Below are positions 16,406 to 26,923 of a stretch of DNA of 64,000 nucleotides, one piece after another. The notes under the pieces are model-generated. The model was not told where the DNA came from. It did no database searches and saw only the letters and a list, made by a program, of their open reading frames with translations. Every line of letters begins with the position of its first letter. Position 1 is the first letter of the stretch. Source of the DNA: OLB11 sp041392835 (GTDB lineage Bacteria; Bacteroidota; Bacteroidia; Chitinophagales; Chitinophagaceae). The position numbers and the translations under genes are program-made. The stretch is taken from assembly GCA_041392835.1 (NCBI GenBank), contig JAWKLF010000003.1, positions 186,001-250,000 on the forward strand, given 5' to 3'.

Positions 16406-18514
16406 TCAAGAAATATGACTCCATATAGCATGGTCTTTTCTTGATAAAAGAATTTCTTTTAATAGTTGATGTTCATTCAAATCTAAATTAGGGTCTATAC
16501 TCAAAATTTTTAAAGCCGCATTGCGGCTTTTTTCCATTATAGCCACATCCTTTACGATATCCGCTAACTTTAATTCTACCACACCACTTTGGCGAGTGCC
16601 ATCTATATCACCAGGTCCACGTAGTGTCAAGTCTTTTTCGGCTATGGCAAATCCGCTACTTTCGTGCACCATCGTGTGCATTCGCTCTTTGCCTGTCTGG
16701 CTTAGTTTATTGCCTGTAAGCAAAATACAATACGATTTTTCGGCTCCACGACCCACACGGCCTCTTAACTGATGTAGTTGTGATAAACCAAATCGTTCAG
16801 CGCTTTCTATAAGCATAATGCTGGCATTGGGCACATTTACACCCACCTCTATTACCGTAGTAGCCACCATGATGTGTGCTTTGCCTTTCACAAAGGCATT
16901 CATATTTTGATCTTTTTCATCTGCCTTCATTTTGCCATGCACCATACAAATATTGTAAGTATGAGACGGAAAAAATTGTTTTACTTGTTCATAGCCATTT
17001 ATTAAATTTTCAAAATCCAATTTTTCGCTTTCTTCTATTAATGGATAAACAATGTAAGCTTGTCTTCCTTGCTGAATTTCTTGTTTTATAAAATCCATTA
17101 CCTTGGCTCTAAAGATTTCGGTTCGATGAAAAGTGGTAATCGGTTTTCGGCCAGGTGGTAAATGAGCTATGACAGATACATCCAAATCGCCATAGCTTGT
17201 CATGGCCAATGTGCGAGGTATAGGTGTTGCAGTCATTACCAAAATATGAGGAGGTAATGTGTTTTTATTCCAAAGCTTGGCTCTTTGTGCTACACCAAAT
17301 CGGTGTTGCTCATCTATTATACTTATGCCCAGATTTTTAAAAACTACTTTATCTTCAATGAGAGCATGAGTGCCAATGATAATTTGAATATCACCTTGTG
17401 CAAGTTGTTTTAATATATCTTTTCGTTCCTTGCCTTTGATAGATCCACTCAAAAAAGATATAGAAATATGCATGTCTTTTAATAAGTGGCTGATACTTTC
17501 ATAATGCTGCTGTGCCAAAATTTCTGTAGGTGCCATAAGGCAGGCCTGAAAACCATTGTCAATAGCCAATAGCATACAAAGTAAGGCTACAATAGTTTTG
17601 CCACTTCCTACATCGCCCTGTAGTAGTCTGTTCATTTGTATACCTCGTTGTGTATCTTGACGTATTTCTCGTAAAACCTTTTTTTGATCTTCTGTTAAAG
17701 AAAATGGTAAGTATTGATTATAAAATGTATTAAAATGTTCGCCAACAATTTCAAAATAATAGCCCTTTACTTTTTGTAAGTTGAGTTTTAATTTACATAT
17801 ACCTATTTGATGCAACAATAATTCTTCAAACTTGAGTCTAAAGATTGCTTGAGAAAGCAAAAGCCCATTGGAAGGGAAATGGATTTCCTTAAAGGCTTGA
17901 GACCTATTCATTAACTGTTCAGTATGAATGAGCTCTTTGGGGAAGATTTCTTGTATGTCGTTTTCTTTTAGATGCAAAAAAAGTGCACTGGTCAATTTTG
18001 CCATGGCTCTTCCATGTAGCCCAGCTGCTTTTAGTTTTTCAGTGGTGCTATATACAGGAAGCAATCCAGTATATAGTTTAGTAGCATCTTCCACTTTTTC
18101 CATTTCAGGATGCGATATATTCCACATACCATTAAAAATATTGGCCTTGCCCCAAATAATATAAGTACCTCCTTGTGCTGCAATTTTTTCCATCCATGAA
18201 ATGCCTTGAAACCACACTAACTCTACACTCCCTGTGGGATCTTTAAATTGTACTACTAAGCGCTTGCTACGTCCTGAGCCTATTATTTCATAAAAAAGGA
18301 GTTGCCCTTTTAGTTGCACAAATTGTCCATCAAAACGAATATCCTGAACGCTTTGCAATTGACTTCTATCAATATATCGAAAAGGAAAATGATGCAATAA
18401 ATCTTTAAAACAATCTATCTGTAATTCTTTTCTAAGCAAATGGGCTTTGCTAGGGCCTACGCCCTTAAGGTATTCAATAGGAGTATCCAAAATATGATTT
18501 TGTCGAAATGCCAT
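16406..18514 (-). CDS. recG: ATP-dependent DNA helicase RecG
   Basis: 702 residues, matching the usual RecG length. The N-terminal wedge domain begins DTPIEYLKGVGPSKAHLLRK. The helicase core has Walker A GDVGSGKT, DEQH box IDEQHRFG, motif III MTATPIPRT, motif V TTVIEVGVNVP and motif VI QLRGRVGRG, followed by the TRG-like GPGDIDGTRQSG. RecG remodels stalled replication forks and Holliday junctions. All motifs are intact. It is divergent from the E1 dehydrogenase gene with 56 bases between the start codons. Confidence 0.97.
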   Translation of the reverse strand: MAFRQNHILDTPIEYLKGVGPSKAHLLRKELQIDCFKDLLHHFPFRYIDRSQLQSVQDIRFDGQFVQLKGQLLFYEIIGSGRSKRLVVQFKDPTGSVELVWFQGISWMEKIAAQGGTYIIWGKANIFNGMWNISHPEMEKVEDATKLYTGLLPVYSTTEKLKAAGLHGRAMAKLTSALFLHLKENDIQEIFPKELIHTEQLMNRSQAFKEIHFPSNGLLLSQAIFRLKFEELLLHQIGICKLKLNLQKVKGYYFEIVGEHFNTFYNQYLPFSLTEDQKKVLREIRQDTQRGIQMNRLLQGDVGSGKTIVALLCMLLAIDNGFQACLMAPTEILAQQHYESISHLLKDMHISISFLSGSIKGKERKDILKQLAQGDIQIIIGTHALIEDKVVFKNLGISIIDEQHRFGVAQRAKLWNKNTLPPHILVMTATPIPRTLAMTSYGDLDVSVIAHLPPGRKPITTFHRTEIFRAKVMDFIKQEIQQGRQAYIVYPLIEESEKLDFENLINGYEQVKQFFPSHTYNICMVHGKMKADEKDQNMNAFVKGKAHIMVATTVIEVGVNVPNASIMLIESAERFGLSQLHQLRGRVGRGAEKSYCILLTGNKLSQTGKERMHTMVHESSGFAIAEKDLTLRGPGDIDGTRQSGVVELKLADIVKDVAIMEKSRNAALKILSIDPNLDLNEHQLLKEILLSRKDHAIWSHIS

Positions 18515-18558
18515 GAATGCTTAAAAATACAAAAATTCGTAGAGCACAAACATACTAC

Positions 18559-18566
18559 TATATTTG
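18559..18566 (+). promoter_or_regulatory. promoter: TTCG-N19-TATATTTG
   Basis: A perfect -7 box, TATATTTG, has a near -33 box (TTCG at 18536-18539, consensus TTTG) 19 bases upstream. The box ends only 4 bases before the ATG at 18571, so the mRNA would be leaderless or nearly so if this is used. Confidence 0.5.
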
Positions 18567-18570
18567 CAAC

Positions 18571-20547
18571 ATGAATTTTCAGCAAGGTCATGAAACGACT
18601 CAGGAATTAATTTCTATTTATAAAGAAATTTTATTACCTAGAATGATTGAAGAAAAAATGCTTATTTTACTACGTCAAGGTAAGATAAGTAAATGGTTTA
18701 GTGGCATAGGTCAAGAAGCCATTGCTGTTGGTTGCACATGGGCTTTGGCTCCAGATGAATATATTATGCCCATGCATAGAAATTTAGGAGTTTTTACAGG
18801 TAGGCATATGCCTTTTGATAAATTATTCATGCAGTTTCAAGGAAGTTCTGAAGGCTATAGCAAAGGTAGAGAACGAAGCTTTCATTTTGGTAGCAATGAA
18901 CATCATATATGTGGTATGATATCGCATTTGGGTCCACAATTAGCTATTGCCGATGGCATAGCCTTGGCACATAAACTGAAAAAAGAACAAAAAGTGTCGT
19001 TGGCATTTACTGGCGATGGGGCTACTAGCGAGGGCGATTTTCATGAGGCACTCAATGTGGCAGCCGTGTGGCAATTGCCTGTTATATTTATTATAGAAAA
19101 CAATGGTTATGGATTAAGCACACCTAATCATGAACAATTTATCTGTACACAATTAGCCGATAAAGGTATTGGTTATGGAATCAGAGCCGATGTGATAGAT
19201 GGAAATAATATTTTGGAAGTTATAAGAAAAATTAAAGAGGCAAAGAGCTATTGCATCAATGAGCAAAAGCCCATCATTATAGAATGCATGACTTTTAGAA
19301 TGAGAGGTCATGAAGAAGCAAGCGGTGTAAAATATGTGCCCAAAGAGTTATTTGAAATTTGGGAAAAGAAAGATCCTGTTCGGAACTATGAAGATTACTT
19401 AATTGAGCGTGGCATACTTTCTAGACATGAAATAGAAACGATTAAAGCTGAAATTAAGTCATATATCGAACAGTCAGTTCAAAAAGGATTAGCAGCTCCG
19501 GCTGTAGTACCAAATACAGTTTTTGAATTGTCTGAAGTATATAAACCACATCAACCTGAAATAAAAGCACCTAGTGCCAATACCAAGCCATTAAAATTTG
19601 TTCAGGCCATATCGGAGGCAATGCATGAAGCCATGCAAAAACACAACAATCTCATACTTATGGGACAAGATATAGCCGAATATGGCGGGGCCTTTAAAGT
19701 AACAGAAGGCTTTGTAGAAAAGTATGGAAAAGAGCGTGTGCGAAATACACCTTTGTGCGAAAGTGCTATAGTAGGCTCAGCACTGGGTCTTTCTATAAAA
19801 GGGTTTAAAAGCATGATGGAAATGCAATTTTCGGACTTTGTAACTGTTGGGTTTAATCAAATTGTCAATAATCTGGCTAAAATATATTACCGTTGGGGTC
19901 AGCATGCCGATGTAGTGATTCGCATGCCAACGGGTGGTGGCGTTGGTGCTGGTCCATTTCATTCACAAAGTACTGAGGCATGGTTTACACATACACCGGG
20001 TCTTAAGGTGGTGTATCCTTCTTCGCCCGAAGATGCCAAAGGGCTATTATTAGCTTCGTTCGATGATCCCAATCCTATTATGTTTTTTGAGCATAAGGCT
20101 TTATATAGAAGCATACAGAGCGAAGTGCCAGAGGGCTATTACCTTACAGAAATAGGCAAAGCAAATTGGATACAAAAAGGAGAAGATATTTCTATTATTA
20201 CCTATGGTATGGGTGTGCATTGGGCCAAAGAGTACGCCATACAGCATCCTGAAATTTCTATTGGAATTTTAGATTTACGAACACTGATACCTTTGGACTA
20301 TGATGTATTAATAGAGGCTACAATGCAAACAGGTAGAGTCCTGATATTGCATGAGGATACTTATTTTGGAGGCATAGGCGGAGAAATTGCGGCATGGATA
20401 CAAGAAAATGTTTTTCAGCATTTAGATGCGCCAATTGTAAGATGTGCAAGTTTGGATACGCCGGTTCCTTTTGCTATACCACTCGAAGAAAATTTTATGG
20501 CCAAAACAAGATTGCACGAAAGGGTTCAAATGCTCATTAATTACTAA
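18571..20547 (+). CDS. fused 2-oxoacid dehydrogenase E1 (alpha + beta)
   Basis: 658 residues. The N-terminal half is the E1-alpha thiamine-diphosphate domain, with the GDG...NN motif seen as FTGDGATSEGDFHEALN...IIENNGYG. The C-terminal half is the E1-beta transketolase-like domain (MGQDIAEYGGAFKVTEG, PTGGGVGAGPFHSQ, ILHEDTYFGGIGGEIAAW). Such fusions usually serve branched-chain 2-oxoacid or pyruvate dehydrogenase complexes. The E2 and E3 genes are not adjacent, so the substrate is unresolved. The ATG at 18571 is chosen because an upstream in-frame ATG would precede the promoter. A paralogue lies at 40851-42899. Confidence 0.88.
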   Translation: MNFQQGHETTQELISIYKEILLPRMIEEKMLILLRQGKISKWFSGIGQEAIAVGCTWALAPDEYIMPMHRNLGVFTGRHMPFDKLFMQFQGSSEGYSKGRERSFHFGSNEHHICGMISHLGPQLAIADGIALAHKLKKEQKVSLAFTGDGATSEGDFHEALNVAAVWQLPVIFIIENNGYGLSTPNHEQFICTQLADKGIGYGIRADVIDGNNILEVIRKIKEAKSYCINEQKPIIIECMTFRMRGHEEASGVKYVPKELFEIWEKKDPVRNYEDYLIERGILSRHEIETIKAEIKSYIEQSVQKGLAAPAVVPNTVFELSEVYKPHQPEIKAPSANTKPLKFVQAISEAMHEAMQKHNNLILMGQDIAEYGGAFKVTEGFVEKYGKERVRNTPLCESAIVGSALGLSIKGFKSMMEMQFSDFVTVGFNQIVNNLAKIYYRWGQHADVVIRMPTGGGVGAGPFHSQSTEAWFTHTPGLKVVYPSSPEDAKGLLLASFDDPNPIMFFEHKALYRSIQSEVPEGYYLTEIGKANWIQKGEDISIITYGMGVHWAKEYAIQHPEISIGILDLRTLIPLDYDVLIEATMQTGRVLILHEDTYFGGIGGEIAAWIQENVFQHLDAPIVRCASLDTPVPFAIPLEENFMAKTRLHERVQMLINY

Positions 20548-20567
20548 GAACTGAATTGTAAATTATC

Positions 20568-20575
20568 TATATTTG
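20568..20575 (+). promoter_or_regulatory. -7 promoter box TATATTTG
   Basis: An exact TAnnTTTG box 11 bases before the first ATG (20587) and 17 before the second (20593) of the split secreted-protein gene. Confidence 0.5.
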
Positions 20576-20586
20576 TTCCTTAAAAT

Positions 20587-22275
20587 ATGTATATGAAACT
20601 AAAATTAACTTTTACTACCCTACTTTTATTCTTCTTATATTCAAACCTTTTTTCGCAAGGCAATCCAGTAAAGATGACTACAGGAATGGGCTTAGGAACA
20701 AATGCAAGTGGGAGTGCTAAGAAAAAATCTAGTTTGGCTGCTCTGAGAGAAATGCCTTTTAAGTCAGAGTTTGAGAACATTACAGTTCCAGGGAAAGGGA
20801 TTTTCAATTTTAAAATTGAACATACACCAAAAGGTCAACTCAAAAAAATGACAGTTCAACAATATTCAGAAGATTTAAAAAGAATAGCCAATAAAACATA
20901 CAATTTTAGTCCCAAGGTCAATGCTTTATTTAACATAAATTCAATTATTGTTTTAAAAGATAATTTATATTTTCTTATGCGAGAAACCGATAGAAGTGAG
21001 CATAAAGAAAAATTAAAGTGGATTAAATTTGATTACGAAACGTTTGAATTTGAAAAAACAGAACATGAATTATTTCAATCAGAAGGAAAAGTGGCAAGCT
21101 CAGACCCGTCGGGAATGTGGGGAGTAAGTACTGATTATTATCAGCTTGAATTTTCAGAAGATAGTACCAAACTATTAGCTTGGTACGAAAGAGTACCTGA
21201 AAAGAAAAATAATAAAATCAATAAAGCTATTATAGGATTACATGTGTTTGATGAAAATTTACAAAAAATTTGGGGTGGAGAATATGAAATGCCTTATACC
21301 GAATCTATAATGAAAGAATCGAGTTACTTTTTGAGCAACAAAGGGAATGCTTATCTTATGGCTAAAATTAAAGATGGTAATAAAGGTATATTTTCTAAAG
21401 ATGCCAATTGGAAAGTTAATTATTACTTTGAGGTTTTAAAATTTGATAAAAATTCCAAATCACCCAAAACAATGGAAGTTCCTTTAGGTGAAGGCAAGGC
21501 CATAGACGCTTATATTAATGAGAATAAATATGGTAAGATTCAAATGGCTGGCACTTATACTAAGAAACGTGAATTAAATGTTGAGGGGGTGTATCTTCTA
21601 GAATTGAATGAAACTGAAGAAAAATTTACGCCATATGGCAAAAATGGACTTTTTGAAATCCCAGATAATATTTTTTTAGAATATAGTAGTAAAAGTGAAA
21701 AGAGAAAAATTAAAAGGAAAATGGCATAAGGTAAAGATGTAAACTCAAAATCTTTGGTGCTAAATAGAATTATTCCTTTTGATAATAATGATGTATTATT
21801 ACTGGCAGAATACTATTTTGTTCATGTTGAAACAACAACGAGTAGAAATTCTATTATAAGTCATAGTACTTGGTATTATAATGCTGAAAATATTTATGCT
21901 TTTTTTGTCAGCCCAAATGGAGATTGTAAAATAAAAGTCGTTGAGAAAAAGCAACATTCTACTAATAATGATGGTGTAAATCTTTCCTACAATACTGTAT
22001 GGGATAAGGATAATGTATATGTATTGTATGTTGATAATATTAAAAACAAGAAAGGCGGAAAGAAAAAATATAACTACGATAATAGGAATAAAGGAGTGTT
22101 AGCTTGTGTTAAGCTAAATAAAAATGAAGATGTAAAGAAATTTTATATGAATGATTTAAGTGAGTACAATCAAGATTTTTACCTTAGAAAATTTCGCCGT
22201 TTTAATGAGAAAGTTGTTATTGGTATAGCCTATAAAAATCGAAAGCAGCAGTTAGTAAAAATTGCCATCAATTAA
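20587..22275 (+). pseudogene. secreted protein gene split by one in-frame TAA
   Basis: The first part (20587-21729, 380 codons) starts with a signal peptide (MKLKLTFTTLLLFFLYSNLFSQ). After its TAA (21727-21729) exactly the same frame stays open to 22275, beginning GKDVNSKSLVLNRIIPFDNNDVLLLAEYYF. Read through, the product would be about 562 residues, a beta-rich secreted protein of Bacteroidota type with a C-terminal strand pattern (NEKVVIGIAYKNRKQQLVKIAIN). No domain name is assigned. A single point mutation such as CAA to TAA would explain the split. It may be a recent pseudogene or a sequencing error; the N-terminal half could still be made. Confidence 0.65.
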
Positions 22276-22424
22276 AACAAACGTATTCTAAATTATAGTT
22301 CAATTTTTTTCATTCCTAAACTTTATTTTTTAGGCTGATTTAAATTTATCGTATCTCTTTTTATCGGTACATATTCTTTCTATTCCAAAATATGCTATAC
22401 ATTAGCTTTAAAATACATTAATAC

Positions 22425-24086
22425 ATGGATACAAATCAAAAAGCTATTCCAACCAATTATGGTGCCTTAGGCACATTGGTAACTGTTTTTTTCTTTTGGG
22501 GGTTTATTGCAGCAGGCAATGGTGTTTTTATTCCTTTTTGTAAACACTATTTCAACTTAGATCAATTTCAGTCGCAGCTTATTGACTTTGCCTTTTACTT
22601 GGCCTATTATCTAGGCGCACTCCTTTTATTTTTTTATGCCAATTTTAAACAAAATGATTTGGTAGCCAAGTGGGGTTACAAAAAAAGTATAGTTTATGGT
22701 TTATTGTTTTCGGCTTTAGGAGCTATAGCTATGATATTGGCAGTCAATGGAAATACATTTCCAGGTATGTTGGTAGGATTATTTATAGTTGCTCTTGGTT
22801 TTTCGTTGCAACAAACTGCTGCCAACCCCTTTGCTTTAAGCCTTGGGGACCCCGCTACTGGAAGCAATAGAATCAACCTAGGAGGAAGTATAAATTCTTT
22901 TGGTACATCCATCGGCCCTATCATAGTGGCCTTGGCACTATTCGGTGTTACCAAAGCTACCGATGACCAAATTAATAGTTTAAAACTAGATAAAGTATCT
23001 ATATTATATGGTTTTGTTTGCGCTTTGTTTATAGGTGCCGCGGCATTATTTTATTTTTCAAAAAAAGTGCCTACTGGCATTAGCCTCGAAAAAACCGAAA
23101 AAGCCAATAAAGCATTGATCGCTTTGAGTGTCATGACCTTATTATTAGTCATAGTATATATACCAATATTTAATAGTTATACCATTTCAAATGCCGATGA
23201 AGCAGCTACCAAAGCTATAGAGCTTACTCGTATGAAATGGTTGCTTGGAGGTTTACTTATCATAGTATCTACTTTACTTATTTCATATATCAGTGCCAAA
23301 AAGAATAACGAAGGGTGGGGTGCCATGCGATACCCTCAATTGGTGCTGGGTATGCTGGCCATATTTGTCTATGTAGGTGTAGAGGTGGCAATAGGAAGCA
23401 ATCTTAGTGAATTATTAAAACAACCTCAATTTGGAAGTATTGATGCTTCTGCTGCGGCACCATATGTATCTATGTATTGGGGAAGCCTTATGATAGGTCG
23501 TTGGGCAGGTGCTATCAACGTGTTTAAACCATCTAAGAGCTTGAAAAATATTTTACTATTTATAGTGCCTGTTATTGCATTTGGTGTAGTCATTTTTGTA
23601 AATGCAATAGCCCAAAACGATATGAGTGGTTGTTATTGGTATATTATATGTGTATTCGTGTTAGTATTGGCTTTTTATATTACCAACGATAAACCAGCCA
23701 AAACACTTTTGGTCTTTAGTATATTAGGTGCCATAGCCATGTGTATAGGCATATTTACCGAAGGCACTATAGCCACCTATGCATTTTTGAGTGGGGGTTT
23801 ATTTTGCAGTGTCATGTGGCCTTGTATTTTTTCTTTGGCTACAGCAGGATTAGGAAAGTATACTACGCAAGGCTCAGCCTTTTTAATCATGATGATTTTG
23901 GGTGGTGCTATCATACCTCCTATACAAGGAAAACTGGCCGATTTGTTACAAGCTGGTAATGCTGAGATTGGAAGTGGAATACACAATTCTTATTGGATAG
24001 CTGTAATTTGCTTTATTTATTTAGCACTATTTGCATATGTTGTAAAAGGTATTTTACATAAGCAAGGCATAGACTACGACGCTTAG
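22425..24086 (+). CDS. FHS-family MFS sugar transporter (FucP-like)
   Basis: 553 residues with about 12-14 membrane helices. The N-terminal segment FFFWGFIAAGNGVFIPFCKHYFNLDQFQSQL, then AYYLGALLLF, and the helix-4/5 motif FSLQQTAANPFALSLGDP...INLGGSINSFGTSIGP are characteristic of fucose/glucose:proton symporters. It is longer than E. coli FucP (438), the extra length lying in the central cytoplasmic region and helices 7-8. It imports a monosaccharide by proton symport; the exact sugar cannot be read from the sequence. No sugar catabolic genes are adjacent. Confidence 0.88.
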   Translation: MDTNQKAIPTNYGALGTLVTVFFFWGFIAAGNGVFIPFCKHYFNLDQFQSQLIDFAFYLAYYLGALLLFFYANFKQNDLVAKWGYKKSIVYGLLFSALGAIAMILAVNGNTFPGMLVGLFIVALGFSLQQTAANPFALSLGDPATGSNRINLGGSINSFGTSIGPIIVALALFGVTKATDDQINSLKLDKVSILYGFVCALFIGAAALFYFSKKVPTGISLEKTEKANKALIALSVMTLLLVIVYIPIFNSYTISNADEAATKAIELTRMKWLLGGLLIIVSTLLISYISAKKNNEGWGAMRYPQLVLGMLAIFVYVGVEVAIGSNLSELLKQPQFGSIDASAAAPYVSMYWGSLMIGRWAGAINVFKPSKSLKNILLFIVPVIAFGVVIFVNAIAQNDMSGCYWYIICVFVLVLAFYITNDKPAKTLLVFSILGAIAMCIGIFTEGTIATYAFLSGGLFCSVMWPCIFSLATAGLGKYTTQGSAFLIMMILGGAIIPPIQGKLADLLQAGNAEIGSGIHNSYWIAVICFIYLALFAYVVKGILHKQGIDYDA

Positions 24087-24121
24087 TTGTATCTTCGCAC
24101 TTCAAATAAATTGTATATATT

Positions 24122-26023
24122 TTGCATTTAGCCTCTATCGAAAATATTTCAAAGTCATTTGGAGTAAGAACTCTTTTTAAAGACATATCATTTCATATTT
24201 CCGAAGGAGATAAAATAGCCCTGATAGCTCGAAATGGATTTGGTAAATCTACCTTAATGAATATCATCAGAGGTGCTGACACAGCTGATAAAGGTGAGGT
24301 ATGGATACACAAAGATTATAAAATTGTAACACTCAATCAGGAACAACATTTTGATGCCTCTAAATCCATTTGGGACACCATGTTGGCTATGGACAATGCT
24401 ATAGTGCAAGTAGTTAAAAAATATGAAACCTTTATCAAGCAAGAAGATCAGGATGAGCATATACTACAAGATTTATTGACACAGATGGATGAACTAAATG
24501 CTTGGAATTTTGAAAGTAAATTTTCGCAAATACTTTCAAAGCTAAATATTCATCATGTAGAGCAAAAAGTAGGCTCATTGAGTGGTGGTCAAAAAAAACG
24601 TGTAGCACTTGCTCAAGCACTTATTGAGGCTGATATTTATGCTGGCCAATGTATTTTATTATTAGATGAACCAACCAATCATTTGGATGTAGAAATGATT
24701 GAATGGTTGGAGGATTATTTATCCTCACAGCGTATTACCTTACTCATGGTAACGCATGACCGATATTTTTTAGACGAAGTTTGTAATACCATATTAGAAA
24801 TAGAAGATGAGAAAGTGTATACACACAAAGGCAACTATGCATACTACTTAGCACAAAAAGCTCATCGGATAGAAGTAGCTGCAAGCGAGTTGCAAAAAGA
24901 TAAAAACATATTTAGAAAAGAACTTGAATGGATACGAAAACAACCTAAAGCTCGTACTACAAAATCCAAATCGAGACAAGATGCATTTGAAGAAATAGAA
25001 GAAAGAGTTTCGCAAAAAAAAGAAGATACAGATGTGCAATTGCAAGTTAAGATGACTCGGCTTGGTGGAAAGATTTTGGAAATGAAAAAGGTGTATAAGC
25101 AATACGAAAATCTTGTATTGCTAAAAGGATTTGATTATACCTTTAAAAAAGGCGAACGCATTGGTATAGTTGGCAAAAATGGTGTAGGTAAAAGTACTTT
25201 TATTAATATTGCTATGCAAAAAACGGAGCCAGATAGTGGTAAAATTAATCATGGAGATACAGTTGTATTTGGCTATTTTTCGCAAGAAGGTCTACAGTTT
25301 AAAGAAGATAAGAGAGTTATAGAATGGGTTAAAGATATAGCTGAATTTTTTCCACTTGCCGATGGTACTAAGTTAGGAGCTTCAAAGTTTTTAGAACGTT
25401 TTGCTTTTTCGCCCGAACAGCAATATACCTATTTGAGTTTGCTTAGTGGAGGCGAAAAAAGAAGACTTCAGCTTTTAGGAATATTATTTAAAAATCCAAA
25501 TTTTTTAGTTTTGGATGAGCCCACTAATGATTTGGATTTACAGACCTTACAAATTTTAGAAAGTTTCCTATATGAATATCAGGGATGTATATTATTAGTA
25601 AGTCACGATCGGTATTTTATGGATAAGTTAGTTGATCATTTGTTTGTTTTTGAAGGCAATGGCAATATTCAGGATTTTCCTGGAAATTATACGCAATATC
25701 GTATAGCTCAGCTCAATGAGCAGGCACAAAACAAGGATAAAGAAGAGCAAAAACAAAAATTGGATACACCGCAGACTGAAAAGAAAAAGGAACTTACTAA
25801 AGAAGCCAAATTAACATTTAATGAGAAACGTGAAATGGAGCTCTTGGAAAAAGAAATACCCCTTTTAGAGGATGAACGAAAACGCAACGAAACTATACTA
25901 ATGGACGCTCATGCTACGTATGAAACAATACAACAAGCAAGCCAAGAAATAGCAACTCTAATAGCCAAGATTGAAGAAAAGGAATTAAGATGGTTGGAAC
26001 TTAGTGAGAAAGTGAGTATATAG
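24122..26023 (+). CDS. ABC-F family ATPase
   Basis: 633 residues, two ABC domains, no membrane helices. Domain 1 has Walker A ARNGFGKSTL, signature LSGGQKKR and Walker B LLLDEPTNHLD. Domain 2 has GKNGVGKSTF, LLSGGEKRRL and LVLDEPTNDLD. A charged linker joins them and a coiled coil fills the last 80 residues. This is the ABC-F (Uup-like) layout of proteins acting on the ribosome or on DNA, not transporters. No ATG exists near the N-terminus, so the TTG at 24122 is the likely start. Confidence 0.9.
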   Translation: MHLASIENISKSFGVRTLFKDISFHISEGDKIALIARNGFGKSTLMNIIRGADTADKGEVWIHKDYKIVTLNQEQHFDASKSIWDTMLAMDNAIVQVVKKYETFIKQEDQDEHILQDLLTQMDELNAWNFESKFSQILSKLNIHHVEQKVGSLSGGQKKRVALAQALIEADIYAGQCILLLDEPTNHLDVEMIEWLEDYLSSQRITLLMVTHDRYFLDEVCNTILEIEDEKVYTHKGNYAYYLAQKAHRIEVAASELQKDKNIFRKELEWIRKQPKARTTKSKSRQDAFEEIEERVSQKKEDTDVQLQVKMTRLGGKILEMKKVYKQYENLVLLKGFDYTFKKGERIGIVGKNGVGKSTFINIAMQKTEPDSGKINHGDTVVFGYFSQEGLQFKEDKRVIEWVKDIAEFFPLADGTKLGASKFLERFAFSPEQQYTYLSLLSGGEKRRLQLLGILFKNPNFLVLDEPTNDLDLQTLQILESFLYEYQGCILLVSHDRYFMDKLVDHLFVFEGNGNIQDFPGNYTQYRIAQLNEQAQNKDKEEQKQKLDTPQTEKKKELTKEAKLTFNEKREMELLEKEIPLLEDERKRNETILMDAHATYETIQQASQEIATLIAKIEEKELRWLELSEKVSI

Positions 26024-26082
26024 TGGATTACTATTTTTATATTTTTCCTAAATATGTCTAAACCATATTTAGCTTTACAGCT

Positions 26083-26877
26083 ATGCAACAGTATTTACAT
26101 TTACTTCAACATATTTTAGATAATGGCATTCAAAAAAATGATAGGACAGGCACAGGCACGATAAGTACTTTTGGTTATCAGATGCGATTTAACTTGCAAG
26201 ATGGATTTCCAATGGTGACTACTAAAAAATTGCATTTAAAATCTATTATTTATGAATTGCTATGGTTTATTAAAGGCGATACAAATATTCACTATTTAAA
26301 TGAGCACGGAGTAAAAATTTGGGATGAGTGGGCCGACCCCAATGGAAATCTGGGACCCGTTTATGGAAAGCAGTGGCGAGCATGGCAAGGTGCTAATGGA
26401 AAAACCTATGATCAGTTGATGGATGTTATCCATCAATTGAAAACAAATCCCGATAGTAGACGCATGATAATAAGTGCTTGGAATGTAGGCGATTTACAAG
26501 ATATGGCTCTCATGCCATGCCATACCATGTTTCAATTTTATGTTGCAAATAATACCTTAAGCTGTCAACTGTATCAGCGAAGTGCTGATGTTTTCTTGGG
26601 AGTACCATTTAATATTGCGTCCTATGCACTACTAACTATGATGATAGCACAGGTATGCAATTTAGAACCTGGCGAGTTTGTGCATTCGTTTGGCGATGTT
26701 CATATTTATACCAATCACTTAGAACAAGTAAAACTACAATTATCAAGAGAGCCTTTTACATTGCCTACTATAAAAATAAATAAAGCTGTTCAATATATTG
26801 ATGAGTTTGTATTTGAAGATTTTACCTTAGAAAACTACCAATCGCATCCACATATCAAAGGAGAAGTAGCCGTGTAG
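26083..26877 (+). CDS. thyA: thymidylate synthase
   Basis: 264 residues, exactly the E. coli ThyA length. It converts dUMP to dTMP using methylene-tetrahydrofolate. The N-terminal loop RTGTGTISTFG, the W-rich segment WDEWADPNGNLGPVYGKQW, the catalytic C146 in MALMPCHTMFQFYV, the RSADVFLGVPFNI loop and HIYTNH near the end are all present. It follows the ABC-F gene by 60 bases, which contain an inverted repeat at 26048-26072. Confidence 0.97.
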   Translation: MQQYLHLLQHILDNGIQKNDRTGTGTISTFGYQMRFNLQDGFPMVTTKKLHLKSIIYELLWFIKGDTNIHYLNEHGVKIWDEWADPNGNLGPVYGKQWRAWQGANGKTYDQLMDVIHQLKTNPDSRRMIISAWNVGDLQDMALMPCHTMFQFYVANNTLSCQLYQRSADVFLGVPFNIASYALLTMMIAQVCNLEPGEFVHSFGDVHIYTNHLEQVKLQLSREPFTLPTIKINKAVQYIDEFVFEDFTLENYQSHPHIKGEVAV

Positions 26878-26923
26878 ATTTAGTTTGGATGTTTGTATTA
26901 TTCAAATTCATTATATTTACAAT

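Noticed and set aside
5607..21729. Possible reassignment of TAA to an amino acid, suggested by two genes with in-frame TAA
   Set aside because: Dozens of other genes here end properly at TAA, and one of the two also has a frameshift, so pseudogenes explain it better.
26048..26072. Inverted repeat CTAAATATG-N7-CATATTTAG before thyA
   Set aside because: It is AT-only apart from the ends, has no U-tract and no promoter match; an arm of 9 bases is not strong evidence in such AT-rich DNA.
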